From positions 1-10,758 of the forward strand of contig DOCI01000232.1 of assembly GCA_003503535.1 (NCBI GenBank): a stretch of 10,758 bases of DNA, in the 5' to 3' direction. How positions within the stretch are numbered: position 1 is the stretch's first letter; the number at the start of each line of letters is the position of its first letter. Made by a program: the position numbers and the translations under genes. Of this stretch, positions 8,142-10,758 are shown in pieces. A model generated the notes under the pieces. It ran no database searches and was not told the origin of the DNA. It saw only the letters and a program-made list of their open reading frames with translations. This DNA comes from Planctomycetaceae bacterium. Its GTDB lineage: Bacteria; Planctomycetota; Planctomycetia; Planctomycetales; Planctomycetaceae.

Positions 8142-10649
8142 TCAGCGAGAGCGGAATGTATCGGATGTCAGGACTTCGACGACAATGGATTGAAGCCCGT
8201 AGTGATCGGCTTTGACACGTTCCAGGATGTCTTCAATCTCGAACTGGTCCGAACGTTCCATGTGCCGACCAGTTGAGTAGGTGAGCAGTTTTTCAATGAG
8301 GCTGCGAGTGAATAAATCAAGGCGAGTTTCGATCAAAACCTTCTTGAAACTATCAAAGTCTTCAAACGTTTCTCCTGAGGGAAACTTGCCCGTTGGATCG
8401 ACTTTGGGTGATTTGGAGCCAGCGTACTTATCTCGCCAGCGCCCGATGGGATCGAACGATTCGAGAGCATGACCATGTGGATCGATATTTCGATGGCAGA
8501 CGAAACAGGTTTGATCGGTACTGTGCTTGGCTAGTCTTTCACGGATGGTTTTTGCACCACTAACATCGGCATCGAAAGCTGGAACTTCATCTGGTGGTGG
8601 CGGAGGGACGGTTCCGAGAATATTTTCCATCACCCAGACGCCACGAGTCACAGGGGACGTATCCACTCCATTGGCGCTGACGGTTAACACGCCAGCCATT
8701 CCAAGGAGCCCACCACGCTTTTTGTTATCAGTCAGGCTGACACGTTGAAATCCGTCTGCCAACCGAAGTGTGTCTTTCTCTGGTAACTGGTAAAGATTCG
8801 CTAATTTCTTATCAACGAATGTGTAGTCAGAATCGAGAAAATCGGCCACCGATCCATTTTCATCAAGGAGGGTCCTGAAAAATAGTCGAGCTTCCTGTTT
8901 CATCGATTCGGGTAAATTTTGTGCGTAGTATTCCCAAGCCTCTTTTCGGGGCGGTGGCAGATCGCCAATCGCTCGCAGATTGAGCCAGCTATCGAGAAAG
9001 CCGTTGACGAATTCCTCAGAACGGGGATCGCCAAGCAGACGACGCACCTGCTTCTTCAATTCCTCTGTCTCAGTTAAACGGCCGGATTCGGCAGCGGCAA
9101 AAAGTTTGTCATCGGGCGGAGCCGTCCACAAGGTATAAGAAAGCCGGGAAGCGAGGTCATACGGATGGAGTTCACTTTCCTCTTCGGGAGTGATCTCGCT
9201 GAGGTAAAGAAAAGAGGGCGAGCACAGGATCATCTTCAAGGTATCGAGTGCTGCCTGACGTGGTGTGGCTTGCTCGGATAATCGTTGTTGATAAAGAGCT
9301 TCAATCCGATTTTGATCGGCTTCATTAAGCGGACGCCGATAAACGCGTTTTGCAAAAGCAAACAATTGCTGCATCGCACGAGCTTCCTGAAAGCCTTCGC
9401 TTCCAAAGACCGCGATTTCTTCTTTGCTTCCCCCCGGTTCAACAATCGGCCCATGAACTTTGATTTCGCCGATCTTGATATGGGGCAGCTCCCCCTCACG
9501 AAGCAGAGTTGTGCGACTGACCCCATCTTGCGGCTTCTCGAATTCGTCTTTATATCGTTTGTTGGTTGCGATCACTGATGCCCGTGATTCATAAGGACCA
9601 TTCGGGAAGATGAAACGAGGCGTCTGTCCCGCTTCGAGCCAGACGCGAAATGTCAACCACTCTGGCTGGTCATCCGGCACGATTGCACTTGCCAAAATTG
9701 GTTCGATCGCTTGCGGATAATGGATGTGTCCTTTTGTGACATCTCCGGGAACGACAGCGAGTTGAAAGGGTTCCGAAAAGTCGATGCGAAAGATTTTGGG
9801 ATCGTAATGCGTATCCCGATGCATCGCTTGAGCATTCACTTCAATATCGTAAAGCCCGGAGACCGGCACACCTTCCAGAAAATCCTCGATGTGGCCATAA
9901 CCGCCTTGTCGTGTATCGGTATTGGGCTGTTCGTACAGACATAGAAACTCGTAATTAAAAACACTTCGGTGAGAATTTGAGAGTTCTTCATACTGCTTGA
10001 AATTGTCGGTGAAGTGCCACGACTGTGGCTTCATCTCAGGTCTTCCCAGTCGAGCCTCGACCAGTCGCGTGGCTGCTTCAAAATACTGATCCAGAAGGAA
10101 ACCAGATGTGACCAGAGACTCGCCGATGTTATCCATGTGCTGGCTGGTATTTTCCTTTGGGAAATCAGCCGTAAGCCCGAGCGTATCGACGCGGCGATCG
10201 AAAAGAACCGCCAGCGTGTTCTCATATTCGCGATTGGAGAGTCGGCGCATAACGGTGCGTGACCCTGAGCTTTCGAACTGACTGCGCGCTTCCTGAATAC
10301 GATCTCGCAGTGCAGTGACAAGCATAACGCGCTGTTCATCACTCGGCTGTTCCGCATCCTCAGGCGGCATTTTTCGGAGAGTGACCTGATCAATGATCTC
10401 ATCAGCGGTGATCAGATGCTGAAGCGATTGAATCGGAAGGGCAAACGATTCGAATTCACGCTCGCCCTCGGATGTGCTGGCGTTGTGACAATCAAGACAG
10501 TGCTTATTTAGAAAACTGGCAACAAAATCTTTGTCTTTTGGATCCGTTTCAGCCGCGAATATCGATGAGGAGATTGCTATAGAAAAGGTAATGACACAAT
10601 TGACTCTACATATTGCTGCTCGAACAAATTCAAAAAAATGCATATTCAT
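8142..10649 (-). CDS. Second DUF1592-type planctomycete cytochrome-like protein
   Basis: An 835-residue exported protein, a distant paralogue of the protein at 5337-2869 with the same domain order. Signal peptide with hydrophobic core VITFSIAISSSIFA and cleavage near FA-AE (about 32-34); CLDCH (51-55) with candidate distal Met in KMPP (M94); DUF1587 (about 133-200, RRLSNREYENTLAVLF); a long beta-rich segment (about 210-415); DUF1595 (about 427-484, FAKRVYRRPL); DUF1592 (about 495-622, DLASRLSYTLW); DUF1588 (about 642-742) with VPPPPP and CFVCHRNIDPHG (heme motif 715-719); and DUF1585 (about 760-835). The frame stays open upstream to an ATG at 10733. I reject that start because the added 28 residues are not signal-like and overlap the end of the upstream DUF1552 gene. 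The ATG at 10649 lies 2 bp after that gene's stop (TAACCATG); an ATG at 10643 is also possible. There is no clear Shine-Dalgarno sequence, so coupling to the upstream gene is likely. Confidence 0.92.
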   Translation of the reverse strand: MNMHFFEFVRAAICRVNCVITFSIAISSSIFAAETDPKDKDFVASFLNKHCLDCHNASTSEGEREFESFALPIQSLQHLITADEIIDQVTLRKMPPEDAEQPSDEQRVMLVTALRDRIQEARSQFESSGSRTVMRRLSNREYENTLAVLFDRRVDTLGLTADFPKENTSQHMDNIGESLVTSGFLLDQYFEAATRLVEARLGRPEMKPQSWHFTDNFKQYEELSNSHRSVFNYEFLCLYEQPNTDTRQGGYGHIEDFLEGVPVSGLYDIEVNAQAMHRDTHYDPKIFRIDFSEPFQLAVVPGDVTKGHIHYPQAIEPILASAIVPDDQPEWLTFRVWLEAGQTPRFIFPNGPYESRASVIATNKRYKDEFEKPQDGVSRTTLLREGELPHIKIGEIKVHGPIVEPGGSKEEIAVFGSEGFQEARAMQQLFAFAKRVYRRPLNEADQNRIEALYQQRLSEQATPRQAALDTLKMILCSPSFLYLSEITPEEESELHPYDLASRLSYTLWTAPPDDKLFAAAESGRLTETEELKKQVRRLLGDPRSEEFVNGFLDSWLNLRAIGDLPPPRKEAWEYYAQNLPESMKQEARLFFRTLLDENGSVADFLDSDYTFVDKKLANLYQLPEKDTLRLADGFQRVSLTDNKKRGGLLGMAGVLTVSANGVDTSPVTRGVWVMENILGTVPPPPPDEVPAFDADVSGAKTIRERLAKHSTDQTCFVCHRNIDPHGHALESFDPIGRWRDKYAGSKSPKVDPTGKFPSGETFEDFDSFKKVLIETRLDLFTRSLIEKLLTYSTGRHMERSDQFEIEDILERVKADHYGLQSIVVEVLTSDTFRSR

Positions 10650-10651
10650 GG

Positions 10652-10758
10652 TTACGAAAACGTTCCCGTACTCGTTCCGAAGGATTCTTTCTGAACGCCC
10701 ATGCGCTGAGCGATGTCCAGGAAGAGATTGCACAACGGGATCTTGCCGGGGCCGCTGG
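10652..10758 (-). CDS. DUF1552 family protein, C-terminal fragment (runs off the window)
   Basis: The minus strand is open from the window edge to a TAA at 10654-10652, giving 34 residues that end a DUF1552 protein. The visible block CNLFLDIAQRMGVQKESFG aligns without gaps to [19 protein letters not shown] in the complete DUF1552 protein of this window, including the N-L-x-L...A-Q-x-M-G-V spacing and the end of the chain a few residues later. It directly precedes the second DUF1592-type gene with a 2-bp gap. The rest of the gene, including any Tat signal, lies beyond 10758. Confidence 0.85.
   Translation of the reverse strand, partial: SGPGKIPLCNLFLDIAQRMGVQKESFGTSTGTFS

Noticed and set aside
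10650..10733. Upstream extension of the second DUF1592-type gene to an ATG at 10733
   Set aside because: The extra 28 residues are not signal-like and overlap the end of a DUF1552 gene in another frame. The ATG at 10649 gives a normal signal peptide.
1..10758. tRNA, rRNA, CRISPR array, insertion sequence or prophage genes
   Set aside because: I saw no cloverleaf, no regularly spaced direct repeats, and no transposase, integrase or phage motifs on either strand.

Overview
The window reads as a chromosomal segment of a planctomycete, probably of the order Planctomycetales. Two large proteins carry the DUF1587/DUF1595/DUF1592/DUF1588/DUF1585 domain chain with CXXCH heme motifs, and both are paired with DUF1552 proteins. 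This combination is greatly expanded in Planctomycetes and neighbouring phyla. By eye the base composition is balanced, with AT-rich intergenic gaps and weak Shine-Dalgarno sequences, which fits. I cannot name the genus.

Layout. Positions 1-273 hold no gene I can support. Positions 5337-274 (minus strand) are a three-gene operon: a DUF1592-type cytochrome-like protein, then a Tat-exported DUF1552 protein 19 bp later, then an unrecognised secreted protein whose ATG overlaps the preceding stop (TGATG). Positions 5338-5794 are a divergent control region with an extended -10 promoter, a strong dyad and recurring CTTGAGT and ATTGATT motifs. Positions 5795-7723 (plus strand) encode a secreted PQQ-dependent dehydrogenase of the glucose/quinate/shikimate family. 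Positions 7724-8141 lie between convergent genes and contain a rod-like imperfect inverted repeat of about 140 nt and a small terminator-like hairpin. Positions 10649-8142 (minus strand) encode a second DUF1592-type protein. It is preceded, with a 2-bp gap, by the C-terminal end of a second DUF1552 gene that runs off the window at 10758.

How the parts may work together. All complete products carry export signals: Sec-type for the two cytochrome-like proteins, the quinoprotein and the unknown protein, and Tat-type for DUF1552. The locus therefore looks like a periplasmic or cell-surface redox module: a quinoprotein that oxidises a sugar or alcohol, flanked by two DUF1592/DUF1552 pairs whose heme motifs could carry electrons. 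The family assignments are well supported by motifs. The idea that the flanking pairs serve the dehydrogenase is inference from position only.
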